From an uncultured Bacteroidia bacterium (GTDB lineage: Bacteria > Bacteroidota > Bacteroidia > Bacteroidales > UBA932), in the NCBI GenBank assembly GCA_902789445.1, contig CADAOB010000010.1, positions 1 through 50,860 of the forward strand: 50,860 nt of DNA. The letters are read 5' to 3'. Shown here one piece after another: positions 39,166 through 47,178 of this stretch. The stretch's first letter is position 1; every line of letters begins with the position of its first letter. Under the pieces are notes generated by a model. That model had not been told where the DNA came from. It worked only from the letters and a program-made list of their open reading frames with translations, and ran no database searches. The position numbers and the translations under genes were made by a program.

Positions 39166-39711
39166 ATGAAAGAAGAAATCATCATAGCCGGATTCGGAGG
39201 ACAGGGCGTCCTCTCGATGGGCAAGATCCTCGCCTACGGCGGCATCATGCAGGACCAGGAAGTCTCCTGGCTCCCCTCCTACGGCCCGGAAATGCGTGGC
39301 GGCACCTGCAACGTAAGCGTCATTCTGAGTGACAACAAGATCAGCTCGCCGATCCTGAGCCGCTTCGACACGGCCATCATCCTCAACCAGCAGTCGATGG
39401 ACAAGTTCGAGAAACAGGTCAAGCCGGGCGGACTGCTGATCTACGACACCAACGGCATCACCCGCCACCCCGAGCGCACCGACATTACCGTCTGCCGCAT
39501 CGACGCGGTGGAGGAAGCCGCCAAATTGGGCAATGCCAAAGCCTACAACATGGTCGTCCTGGGCGCCTTCCTCAAGATGAAACCGATCGTCACGATGGAA
39601 AACGTGATCCGGGGCCTCAAGAAGTCGCTCCCGCCGCGGCGTCACAACCTCATTCCGATGAATGAGGAAGCGATCACCGTCGGCATGAACGCCGTCGTCA
39701 AAGTCAGATAG
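39166..39711 (+). CDS. 2-oxoacid:ferredoxin oxidoreductase, gamma subunit
   Basis: 181 residues from the ATG at 39166; an in-frame GTG at 39157 is less likely. EIIIAGFGGQGVLSMGKILA is the nucleotide/CoA-binding start of the gamma domain, followed by PSYGPEMRGGTCNVSVILSD. It completes the four-subunit complex. The stop converges on the TonB receptor stop, 4 bases apart. Confidence 0.93.
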   Translation: MKEEIIIAGFGGQGVLSMGKILAYGGIMQDQEVSWLPSYGPEMRGGTCNVSVILSDNKISSPILSRFDTAIILNQQSMDKFEKQVKPGGLLIYDTNGITRHPERTDITVCRIDAVEEAAKLGNAKAYNMVVLGAFLKMKPIVTMENVIRGLKKSLPPRRHNLIPMNEEAITVGMNAVVKVR

Positions 39712-39715
39712 GATC

Positions 39716-41653
39716 CTACAACTCGACCACGAATCCGGCATTGAACCAGAGGCCCGGCATCAGCAGGCCGCCGAAATCGAAATACCGGGTTCCGGTCAGG
39801 TTCTCCGCTTCAAGATAGATCCGCAACGATCCGTTGCGGATCCATTTTTTTGACACGTAGCTCAAGTTGCCGTTCAGCAGGAAATACGGACGGTAGGCCG
39901 CCGTGGTGCCGTCGGCCGCGGAATAATTGCCGATACGGTCGTAGAGCGTACCGTCCAGGTGGAGGTTGATCCGGCCGTCGAAGGGACGCAGGTCGAGGGC
40001 CGCGCCCAGTTTGTTGCGCAGATAGTCGAGGGCATAGGCTGAGATCAGGCCGGCGCTCTCCTTGCCCGTGCGGATAAAGCCATAGAGCAGCGTCGCGCGG
40101 TGGAGCAGGTTTTCATCCCGGTATTCCGCCTTGATGTCGGCGCCATAGGTATCGAGTTCCGTGATCTGCATGGAATGCCACTCGGACTGGGCACTTTCCC
40201 GCACCCAGTCGATCACATTGTCGCCGTGCCGGTAGAAGCCCGTCAGCGCCACGCCGAAGCAGCCCGTCGCATAGCTGACGCCCGCCCTGCCGGTGAGGGC
40301 GCGCTCCGGCTGCAGGTTCGGATTGCCCTTGTGCCCGGGTGCATTGTAATAGAGGTCCGTGAAAGTGGGAAGCCGCATCGACTGGGCGACTCCCGCATCG
40401 AAATGCCAGCCGCGGACCGGACGCCAGTCGAGATGGGCGTTCCAGAGCGGTGCGGTGCCATACGGAGAAAAGGCTGCACCCGCAGAGACCTGCATGCCCA
40501 GGGTCCGGCAGCTCCATTCGTGGCGGAGGAAAGCGTCGCCGGTATGACGGACCTTGTATTTGGTATAGGTACGGTCATAGCCCTTGACCTGAAGACGGCT
40601 TTCGCGGATCTGTCCCTCGGCGATCGGATCGCCGAGAACCGTACTCAGGATGACATTGGAGGCATAGTTGGCCACCACGGTCGTCGTGCCGGCCGCCCAG
40701 TTGTAGCCGACGGCGGCGTGGGCGCCGTAGTTGTCGGTCTGGTGATGGTTGTAGGGGACGCGGGATTCATCGCCCCGGATCAGTTGGAAACAGTCGAAAT
40801 TCTTGCGGTAGGCGATCCAGTGGTCAAACGTGAGCCGGCCGGAAGCTTTCATCCAGCGGATGGAGCCCAGGGCCGTGGAGGTCTTCTCATACTGGTCGGG
40901 AAAAGCCAGCGAATAGAAACCGGCAGCACCGAAATCGCGCTTCTGCCAACCGGCCTGCGCGTCGATGGTACCGCTCTTGGGCGTGATGTAGGTCGCCCGG
41001 GCATAGGTGTTCCAGTTGGCGAAATCCGTCCCCGGCTGGTAGCCAGCGCTGCGGCGGTAGGAGCCGGCGCCCAGCAGCGTGAGCCGCTCGCCGGACAGGC
41101 GCTTTGCGCCGCTCAGGTTCCCATAGAAATAGCGGTGGCTGCCCCAGGTGAAATTGCCGCGCAGGAAATCCCGCTCGCTCCGGAGCGTACGCATGTTCAC
41201 GGCGCCGGTCAGGCCCGTGTTGCCGCCGATTCCCTCGACCAGGTCGATGCCGGAAAGCAGGTCGGCATCCACCGGCAGGCTGTGGCTCTGGTGGCCGGTG
41301 CGGGCATCGGTGAAATCGATGCCGTTGAGCTGGACCATCGTCTGGTCGAAGCTGCCGCCCCGGATGCAGATGTCCGTCTGGACGCTTTTTCCGCCCCGTT
41401 CGCGGATGTCGATGGCCGGCATCATGCGGAGCAGCTGTTCCGTGGTACGGGCGTGTCCTTCAGGCAGGTCAGCCCGGCTGATGAGTGCTTCCTGGGTCAT
41501 CAGGCTGCGCATGCCGGCACCTTTGTCGGCGGCGATGACCGTGGTCCGGATCGTATCTTTCTCAGGCTTCCGCTGCTCGCGGGGTTCCAGGTTCTGCGCA
41601 AGGCAGGGCAGTGCTGCAACCAGGCAGCACGCGGCGAAAAGCATCTGTTTCAT
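39716..41653 (-). CDS. TonB-dependent outer-membrane receptor, probably for a queuosine precursor
   Basis: 645 residues with a signal peptide ending LPCLA|Q. A TonB box is likely at DTIRTTVIAAD (about 33-43). The plug domain covers about 60-165 (TTEQLLRMMPAIDIRERGGK, DICIRGGSFDQTMVQLNGI), followed by a barrel of about 22 strands. It lacks the carboxypeptidase-like N-terminal domain and any SusD partner, so it is a small-ligand receptor of BtuB size and not a glycan importer. It begins 17 bases after queF and is the third gene of the yhhQ-queF unit, controlled by a preQ1-type leader. Import of queuine, preQ1 or preQ0 is therefore the best inference; a cobamide or siderophore ligand is the alternative. 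Confidence 0.85.
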   Translation of the reverse strand: MKQMLFAACCLVAALPCLAQNLEPREQRKPEKDTIRTTVIAADKGAGMRSLMTQEALISRADLPEGHARTTEQLLRMMPAIDIRERGGKSVQTDICIRGGSFDQTMVQLNGIDFTDARTGHQSHSLPVDADLLSGIDLVEGIGGNTGLTGAVNMRTLRSERDFLRGNFTWGSHRYFYGNLSGAKRLSGERLTLLGAGSYRRSAGYQPGTDFANWNTYARATYITPKSGTIDAQAGWQKRDFGAAGFYSLAFPDQYEKTSTALGSIRWMKASGRLTFDHWIAYRKNFDCFQLIRGDESRVPYNHHQTDNYGAHAAVGYNWAAGTTTVVANYASNVILSTVLGDPIAEGQIRESRLQVKGYDRTYTKYKVRHTGDAFLRHEWSCRTLGMQVSAGAAFSPYGTAPLWNAHLDWRPVRGWHFDAGVAQSMRLPTFTDLYYNAPGHKGNPNLQPERALTGRAGVSYATGCFGVALTGFYRHGDNVIDWVRESAQSEWHSMQITELDTYGADIKAEYRDENLLHRATLLYGFIRTGKESAGLISAYALDYLRNKLGAALDLRPFDGRINLHLDGTLYDRIGNYSAADGTTAAYRPYFLLNGNLSYVSKKWIRNGSLRIYLEAENLTGTRYFDFGGLLMPGLWFNAGFVVEL

Positions 41654-41670
41654 GTTCTCTCTCCTCCCCC

Positions 41671-42132
41671 CTATTGATGATTGGCAAAACGCTGAACCGC
41701 AAGGGCCTCGTAGCGGGTACCCGGGCGGCCGTAATTGGCATAGGGGTAAATGGAGATGCCGCCGCGCGGCGTAAAGAGGCCGGTCACCTCGATATATTTG
41801 GGATCCATCAGGGCTTTGAGGTCCTTGAGAATCGTGTTGACCGTGTCTTCGTGGAAGCCGCCGTGGTTGCGGAAGCTGGTCAGGTACAGCTTGAGCGATT
41901 TGCTCTCGACCATCCGCTGGTCCGGAATGTAAGAAATGCGGATTTCCGCGAAGTCGGGCTGTCCGGTGATCGGGCAGACCGTGGTGAATTCAGGGCAGTT
42001 GAAGCGCACCCAATAATCCAGGTCGGGATGCTGGTTGGAGAATGTTTCAAGTACCTCGGGTGTATAGTCGAAGCGATACGGAGTCTCGTGGCCCAGGGCG
42101 CCGAGTCCTTCTTTCTTTCTGTCGTTTTCCAT
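41671..42132 (-). CDS. queF: NADPH-dependent 7-cyano-7-deazaguanine (preQ0) reductase
   Basis: 153 residues, the short unimodular QueF. The catalytic Cys is in [18 protein letters not shown] (about residue 51, with its partner Asp) and the NADPH motif is [21 protein letters not shown]. It reduces preQ0 to preQ1 in queuosine synthesis. It begins 1 base after the yhhQ stop and is followed by the receptor gene. Confidence 0.96.
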   Translation of the reverse strand: MENDRKKEGLGALGHETPYRFDYTPEVLETFSNQHPDLDYWVRFNCPEFTTVCPITGQPDFAEIRISYIPDQRMVESKSLKLYLTSFRNHGGFHEDTVNTILKDLKALMDPKYIEVTGLFTPRGGISIYPYANYGRPGTRYEALAVQRFANHQ

Positions 42133-42133
42133 A

Positions 42134-42850
42134 TTATTCTATTTTGTTGATGAACGGATTGTATGAAATATCATAATCATAGGTATCCAGTCCTTCCGCC
42201 TGCTTGAGGCGCCGTGCGATGACGCCGGTGAGGGGCAGGATCAGGACCTCGTAGAGCGTCTTGACCGTCACCTGGGTCAGGATGATCGAGAAGATGGCAC
42301 CCAGCGGCATCACGCCCAGGAAAGCCAGCGGATAGAAGACCAGGGAATCGCAGAGTTCGCCGCCGAGCGTGGACAGGATGGCACGCCAGCCGAAACCCTT
42401 TCCCTGCTGGAGCACTTTCATGCGCGACATCACCCAGGCGTTCATCTGCGAGCCGAGGATGAAGGCCAGCAGCGAGGCGACCGTCGTGCGGGGAATCAGT
42501 CCGAAGAGGGAATTGAAATTCGCGGCGACAGCCTGGTTCTCCGGATAGATCGGCGCCGGCAGCCAGCTTACCAGCTGGGCGGCGATGGCCACGAAGGCAC
42601 TCAGGGCAAAGCCCATCCAGATGACCTGCATGGCCCGGCGATAGCCATAGACCTCCGTCAGCAAGTCGTTGATGATGTAAGAAATCGGGAAGATGACGAC
42701 AGCGCCGGAAAGTTGCAGCGAGAACTTTCCCACCTGCCAGAGACGGGGGACAAAGAGGTTGGAGGTTACCAGGCACACACAGAAGGTGACAGCCAGCCAG
42801 ACGAAAGTGATGGACAGCCCCTGCTGTCCGGATTTGTTGTTTTCAGACAT
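42134..42850 (-). CDS. yhhQ: Queuosine precursor transporter, YhhQ/VUT family
   Basis: 238 residues with six membrane segments. Family features: [41 protein letters not shown] and [17 protein letters not shown]. Members import preQ0/preQ1 across the inner membrane. First gene of the unit. The leader ends in a preQ1-I-like pseudoknot 6 bases before the ATG. Confidence 0.93.
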   Translation of the reverse strand: MSENNKSGQQGLSITFVWLAVTFCVCLVTSNLFVPRLWQVGKFSLQLSGAVVIFPISYIINDLLTEVYGYRRAMQVIWMGFALSAFVAIAAQLVSWLPAPIYPENQAVAANFNSLFGLIPRTTVASLLAFILGSQMNAWVMSRMKVLQQGKGFGWRAILSTLGGELCDSLVFYPLAFLGVMPLGAIFSIILTQVTVKTLYEVLILPLTGVIARRLKQAEGLDTYDYDISYNPFINKIE

Positions 42851-42856
42851 TTTCTA

Positions 42857-42885
42857 CTTGTTTTTAGAGTGGTTCCAAGCACACT
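42857..42885 (-). promoter_or_regulatory. preQ1-I-like riboswitch upstream of yhhQ
   Basis: On the minus strand: AGTG (42885-42882), loop containing CTTG (42879-42876) and GAAC, CACT (42871-42868), an A-rich linker CTAAAAA, then CAAG (42860-42857). AGTG/CACT forms stem 1, and the loop CTTG pairs with the tail CAAG as stem 2, an H-type pseudoknot with an A-rich third loop. This is the architecture of class I preQ1 riboswitches, whose ligand-binding C lies just before the second P1 strand, as here in GAAC-CACT. It ends 6 bases before the yhhQ ATG. Read by eye; stem 1 is only 4 pairs. Confidence 0.6.
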
Positions 42886-42914
42886 TGCGGCGGGGCTTTC
42901 CCGCTACTCGGCGG

Positions 42915-42922
42915 CAAAGATA
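42915..42922 (-). promoter_or_regulatory. -7 promoter box for yhhQ-queF-receptor
   Basis: Minus strand TATCTTTG, exact. The leader would be about 60 bases, which includes the pseudoknot. Confidence 0.65.
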
Positions 42923-42991
42923 AGACAAAATTTGTAATTTTAAGGGCCGATTCCTGCAACAAAGCATTTCGGCGGACGTTTTAAAGACAGA

Positions 42992-43507
42992 ATGACCCGA
43001 AAAGAGATCACAGCGTTTTACCAGGCCCACAGCCGCCGGCTCTTCAACATGAGCCGCCGGATCCTCCTTACGACGGAGGATGCGGAAGAGGTGATGCAGG
43101 ACACGATCCTCAAGTTCGTGACGATGCCCTTCCGCCCGATGAAGCCCGAACAGGTGTCAGCCTGGCTTGCACGCACCTGCATCCGCGCTTCGGTGGACCG
43201 GCTCCGCAAACGCGAGCGGGAAGCGGCATTCCTGGAAGAATACGCCCTCGAGGCCGCGGCGGAGCCGGACCCGTCGGTTCCGGCCGGGATTCCGGCCGAG
43301 ATTCCGGCCGCCCGGATCCTGCAGGCGATGGAGCGCCTGCCCGACCCCTACCGGCTGGTGGTGACGCTGGTCCTTGCCGAAGGGCTCGACTATCAGGAGA
43401 TTGCCGGCTATACCGGCATGAAGGAAGCGACGCTGCGGTCTCATTTCCTGCGCGGCAAACAGAAACTCCTAACGCTATTGAAAGAAGAAGATGGACAATC
43501 AATTTGA
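42992..43507 (+). CDS. ECF-type RNA polymerase sigma factor
   Basis: 171 residues. Region 2 (FYQAHSRRLFNMSRRILLTT, EDAEEVMQDTILKFV) and region 4 (MERLPDPYRLVVTLVLAEGL, YQEIAGYTGMKEATLRSHF) are joined by a Pro/Ala linker. It starts a three-gene unit and its end overlaps the next gene by 17 bases, the usual arrangement with a membrane anti-sigma partner. Confidence 0.92.
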   Translation: MTRKEITAFYQAHSRRLFNMSRRILLTTEDAEEVMQDTILKFVTMPFRPMKPEQVSAWLARTCIRASVDRLRKREREAAFLEEYALEAAAEPDPSVPAGIPAEIPAARILQAMERLPDPYRLVVTLVLAEGLDYQEIAGYTGMKEATLRSHFLRGKQKLLTLLKEEDGQSI

Positions 43508-43955
43508 CCTTTACGACCTGCCCGAAGGGCACCAGGACCGCTTCGAAGGGAAACTTGCCCAACGGCTCGCCCGGCGCCCGCGCCGGAAGCTCCTTCCCTG
43601 GGTTGCAGCCGCCGCCGGCCTGGCAGCCGTGGTCTGGCTCGGCCTGCGGAGCAATGCCCGCTACGCCTTCGAACGGGCGCGGACGCCGGAAGCCGTCTAT
43701 GCGGCCTATCTGGAAGAGGTCGGCAAACTCTACGAACTGCTGGCCGACAACACCGGTGCCGACAACGGCACGGTGGACTGGGAAGCGGTTCTCCACGAAC
43801 TGACCGAAGAGAACATGCCGCTCTTCGACCAGCTTCCCGAGGAACTGTCCGCAAGCGAAAAGACGGCGCTCCTCAAACAGTACTACGGCGGACTCCTCAA
43901 CGAAGCCGGACAAATCCGAAAACAATTGAACAAAGAAAACAGATTCCTGCGATGA
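43491..43955 (+). CDS. Single-pass membrane protein, probable anti-sigma factor
   Basis: 154 residues: a cytoplasmic N-terminus of about 34 residues (DLYDLPEGHQDRFEGKLAQR), one membrane segment (LLPWVAAAAGLAAVVWLGL, about 34-52), then a helical periplasmic domain. No zinc-binding motif. Position between a sigma factor and an exported protein, overlapping both (17 and 4 bases), supports an anti-sigma role. The family is one I know only as hypothetical. Confidence 0.6.
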   Translation: MDNQFDLYDLPEGHQDRFEGKLAQRLARRPRRKLLPWVAAAAGLAAVVWLGLRSNARYAFERARTPEAVYAAYLEEVGKLYELLADNTGADNGTVDWEAVLHELTEENMPLFDQLPEELSASEKTALLKQYYGGLLNEAGQIRKQLNKENRFLR

Positions 43956-44863
43956 AAAAGACTATGCTCCTTATCCTGGCGCTTGCCGCCATGCTGACCC
44001 CGGTTTTCGCAGAACCCGGATCCGACAAAGACCGATTCTCGAAGAACTACGATTACAGCGGTTTCACGACCATTTCCGTCTCCCACTCCTTCCGCGTCGA
44101 CCTGAACTTTGCCGACCGCTATGAAGTGTATGTGGAAGTCCCGGCCTACATAGAGCCTTACCTGCTCGTCACCCAAAGCGGCGAACGGCTGCGGATCGAC
44201 CTGGAACGCCTGCCGGTCGACATCCAGAACAAGCTGGGCAAGGAAGCCGACCGGCTCAAGGCCCGGATCTCCCTGCCGAAGATGACCAGCCTCCAGGCCA
44301 GCGGAGCCGTGGACATCGACGCCCACGGGAAACTGATCCTGGATGAAGAGACGCTCCGGATCCAGATCAGCGGCGCCTCCAAGCTGAATGATTTTGAGGC
44401 CGAAGGCGAGGGACAGATCCACCTCCAGCTGAGCGGGGCCTCCACGGCCTCCATGAGAGCCTCCTTCCAGGAGAAAGCCATGCTCGACCTCTCCGGTGCC
44501 TCCAAACTGGCCTTTGACGGCAGCAGCGAGACGCTCACCCTGGAGGGATCCGGCGCATCCAAAGCACAGGTCAAGGGCGACTACGACAAGGTGATCGCCG
44601 GCTTCTCAGGTTCTTCCTCGGGTAAGATCGAGGGCGATGCCGACGACCTGACGCTGGAATCTTCCGGCGCCTCCAATTTCGAAATCGAGGGCACGACCGG
44701 CGACGCGACGGTCGAACTGAGCGGCGTAGCGAAATGCCGGCTTGCCGTCAAGGGAAAACTCCAGTACGAGATTTCCGGCGTTTCCACGCTCAAAGTCAAA
44801 GATCTGGGGGTCTCGGCCAAAGGCAACATCAGCCGCGGCTCCAAATTCGAATACATCCGGTAG
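43952..44863 (+). CDS. Exported DUF2807 (GIN-domain) protein
   Basis: 303 residues with a signal peptide (MKKTMLLILALAAMLTPVFA|E). The body is a right-handed beta-helix made of repeats bearing SGAS or SGVS about every 20 residues (ISGASKLNDF, LSGASTASM, LSGASKLAFDG, GSGASKAQVKG, SSGASNFEIEG). Such head-GIN proteins are common with sigma/anti-sigma pairs in Bacteroidota; the function is not known to me, and a role as envelope-stress output or sensor is inferred. Confidence 0.85.
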   Translation: MKKTMLLILALAAMLTPVFAEPGSDKDRFSKNYDYSGFTTISVSHSFRVDLNFADRYEVYVEVPAYIEPYLLVTQSGERLRIDLERLPVDIQNKLGKEADRLKARISLPKMTSLQASGAVDIDAHGKLILDEETLRIQISGASKLNDFEAEGEGQIHLQLSGASTASMRASFQEKAMLDLSGASKLAFDGSSETLTLEGSGASKAQVKGDYDKVIAGFSGSSSGKIEGDADDLTLESSGASNFEIEGTTGDATVELSGVAKCRLAVKGKLQYEISGVSTLKVKDLGVSAKGNISRGSKFEYIR

Positions 44864-44882
44864 CACTGTATTGATTTCTGAT

Positions 44883-44890
44883 TACCTTTG
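44883..44890 (+). promoter_or_regulatory. -7 promoter box for the EamA transporter gene
   Basis: TACCTTTG fits TAnnTTTG, 12 bases before ATG 44903; this supports that start over the earlier in-frame codon. Confidence 0.5.
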
Positions 44891-44902
44891 TGCCTCATTG
44901 TT

Positions 44903-45841
44903 ATGGCACACCTGGGTGAAATCATCTCTCTGGTCGTCGCGGTCAGCTGGACCGCGACGGCGCTTTTTGCCGACGAAGCCAGCCACCGGCTCGGCTCCCT
45001 GACGGTCAATGTAATCCGCCTTGTCCTCGGCTCGGTCTTTCTCGGCCTGATTCTCTGGCTGACCATCGGGGTCCCCTATCCGCGCTATGCGGACGGCCCC
45101 ACCTGGCTGTGGCTGGCGCTCTCCGCCCTGGTCGGATACCTGTTCGGCGATTTCTGCCTGTTCAACTCCTACCTGGTGATCGGAGCCCGTTTCGGCCAGT
45201 TGTTCATGACCCTGGCCCCGCCGATGGCCGCCATCGCAGGCTGGATCATGCTTGGAGAGACGCTGTCCTGGCGCTCGATCCTGGCCATGCTCGTCACCAT
45301 CAGCGGCATCGCCATCTCCATCCTGGCCAAAGGACAGGACAAGAAAATGCATTTCACCCTGCCGCTCAAGGGCATCCTGCTGGGGCTCGGCGCCGGTGCC
45401 GGTCAAGGCGTCGGCCTGGTGCTCAGCAAGGTGGGCATGCAGCACTATGAAGCGGCGCTGCCGGCCGACATGCCGGCTGTCATGGGCACGATGATGCCTT
45501 TTGCCGCCACGCAGATCCGCGCCATCGTCGGCGGACTGGGATTTGTGATCATGCTGCTCATCCAGCGCCAGGGGCGCCATTTCCTGGAGGTGACGCACAG
45601 CGACCGCAAAGGCGTCCGCGCCGCGATCCTGACAACCCTCTTCGGCCCGGTCCTGGGCGTCTCGCTTTCGCTGATGGCCGTCCAGTACGCCCGTGCCGGC
45701 ATCGCCTCCACGCTGATGGCGCTCACGCCGGTACTGATCATCCTCCCCTACGCCATCATCCACAAGCAACGGGTCAAGCCCAAGGAACTCCTGGGCGTGG
45801 CCGTCTCCATGCTCGGCGTCGCGATGTTCTTCCTGCTGTAG
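44903..45841 (+). CDS. EamA/DMT family transporter
   Basis: 312 residues with ten membrane segments in two EamA repeats (repeat 1 about 5-135, repeat 2 about 155-310). Typical stretches: LAPPMAAIAGWIMLGETLSW closes the first repeat and LTPVLIILPYAIIHKQRVKP the second. Exports or imports small metabolites such as amino acids; the substrate is unknown. Confidence 0.9.
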   Translation: MAHLGEIISLVVAVSWTATALFADEASHRLGSLTVNVIRLVLGSVFLGLILWLTIGVPYPRYADGPTWLWLALSALVGYLFGDFCLFNSYLVIGARFGQLFMTLAPPMAAIAGWIMLGETLSWRSILAMLVTISGIAISILAKGQDKKMHFTLPLKGILLGLGAGAGQGVGLVLSKVGMQHYEAALPADMPAVMGTMMPFAATQIRAIVGGLGFVIMLLIQRQGRHFLEVTHSDRKGVRAAILTTLFGPVLGVSLSLMAVQYARAGIASTLMALTPVLIILPYAIIHKQRVKPKELLGVAVSMLGVAMFFLL

Positions 45842-45876
45842 CCTTCGCGGACGTGCGCCAGTTTGGCGGTGGGGTA

Positions 45877-46383
45877 CTAGAGCGAAAGTTTGACGCTGAT
45901 GTCGCCGGCGCCGGCCTTGAGGAAGGATTTGAGGTCTTCCAGCGAGGCGTATTTGATCTTGCCCAGCCGGGTGTAGCTCCAGGTATTGCTGTCGTAGAAC
46001 AGGACGATGCTGCTCCCGTTGTACAGGATGACGTCGCCGGCCTGGGTGGTGATCTGCGAATTAGCGGCCGGGAGGGAACGGCCCAGGGAGCCGACCTTCT
46101 CGAAGCCACCGTAGTCGCTGGCCGTAAAGGTGATGGAAGATTTCCGCAGGGCTTCCACGAGCGCCCGGGTGGCGGCATTGTCTACGATACTGACCGGGAG
46201 GGTGGTCCCGGAAACCGTGATATGGATCTGATCAGGCATCTGGTTTTCTGTTTTAGGTGGCTCTTGATTATCTCCTTCCGGCACCGCCCCATCACCGGAA
46301 CCCGGCAGGCCGGCGCACGAAATGAATGCCAGGAGCAGGATGCCTGCTCCCAGCCCTTTCATCCATCGAAGAAACATCTGCAT
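45877..46383 (-). CDS. Lipoprotein with a cyclophilin-like domain
   Basis: 168 residues. The lipobox LAFISC ends a hydrophobic signal, followed by a Gly/Pro/Glu linker. The folded part (about 53-168) reads ITVSGTTLPVSIVDNAATRA, FTASDYGGFEKVGSLGRSLP and ILYNGSSIVLFYDSNTWSYT, matching the bacterial cyclophilin-like domain seen in periplasmic proteins. Real prolyl isomerase activity is not assured. It lies 18 bases after the SDR gene and probably ends that unit. Confidence 0.78.
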   Translation of the reverse strand: MQMFLRWMKGLGAGILLLAFISCAGLPGSGDGAVPEGDNQEPPKTENQMPDQIHITVSGTTLPVSIVDNAATRALVEALRKSSITFTASDYGGFEKVGSLGRSLPAANSQITTQAGDVILYNGSSIVLFYDSNTWSYTRLGKIKYASLEDLKSFLKAGAGDISVKLSL

Positions 46384-46401
46384 CGGCGTCCTGGCTGAAG
46401 T

Positions 46402-47160
46402 CTAGTTTCGGCAGATGACGGAGCCGCTGGCCTGGTGGGTGGCCAGGATGAGGACTTCGGCAATCTGGACGTGGGCCGGCGCCTGGGCGGCGTAGAGGGC
46501 CACGTCGGCAATGTCGTCGCCCGTAAGCGGCTGAATGCCTTTGTACACGTTGGAGGCACGCTCGGTATCGCCGTGGAAGCGGACATTGCTGAAATTGGTT
46601 TCCACCAGGCCGGGTTTGAGGTTCGTCACACGGACCGGCGTATGGGCCAGGTCGATGCGGAGGCCGTCCGAGAGGACTTTCACGGCGGCCTTCGTGGCAC
46701 AATAGACGGCCCCGCCGGCGTAGGCGGCATCGCCCGCCACGGAACCGATATTGATCACATGCCCTTTCTGGCGTTCGACCATGCCGGGCACCACGAGCCG
46801 GGTCATATAGAGCAGCCCTTTGACATTGGTGTCGATCATCGTCTCCCAGTCGGTGAAATCACCGGCATACTCCGGTTCCAGGCCGAGCGCCAGGCCGGCG
46901 TTGTTGATCAGCACGTCGATGCTGCACCAGTCGGCGGGCAGCGACGCGAGGGCGCGGCGGACTGCTTCGCGGTCGCGGACGTCGAAGGCGAGCGGCAGCA
47001 CCTGCACGCCAAAGCCCTGGGTGAGTTCATCGGCCATCACCGAGAGCAGGTTCTCGCGGCGGCCGGTGATGATCAAATCGTATTTCGCTCCGGCAAACTT
47101 GCGGGCACAGGCAGCACCGATTCCGCTGGTGGCGCCGGTGATCAAAGCAATCTTCTTCAT
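46402..47160 (-). CDS. Short-chain dehydrogenase/reductase, YdfG-like
   Basis: 252 residues. Rossmann motif TGATSGIGAACARKF, LINNAGLAL, catalytic Ser in INIGSVAGDAAY and YCATKAAVK (Tyr-x-x-x-Lys). The sequence is close to the 3-hydroxy acid dehydrogenases (serine, 3-hydroxypropionate) that use NADP. The partner GH28 gene upstream suggests a carbohydrate-related substrate, but this is weak. Confidence 0.9.
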   Translation of the reverse strand: MKKIALITGATSGIGAACARKFAGAKYDLIITGRRENLLSVMADELTQGFGVQVLPLAFDVRDREAVRRALASLPADWCSIDVLINNAGLALGLEPEYAGDFTDWETMIDTNVKGLLYMTRLVVPGMVERQKGHVINIGSVAGDAAYAGGAVYCATKAAVKVLSDGLRIDLAHTPVRVTNLKPGLVETNFSNVRFHGDTERASNVYKGIQPLTGDDIADVALYAAQAPAHVQIAEVLILATHQASGSVICRN

Positions 47161-47178
47161 ATCGTAAACTGAGTTTTT

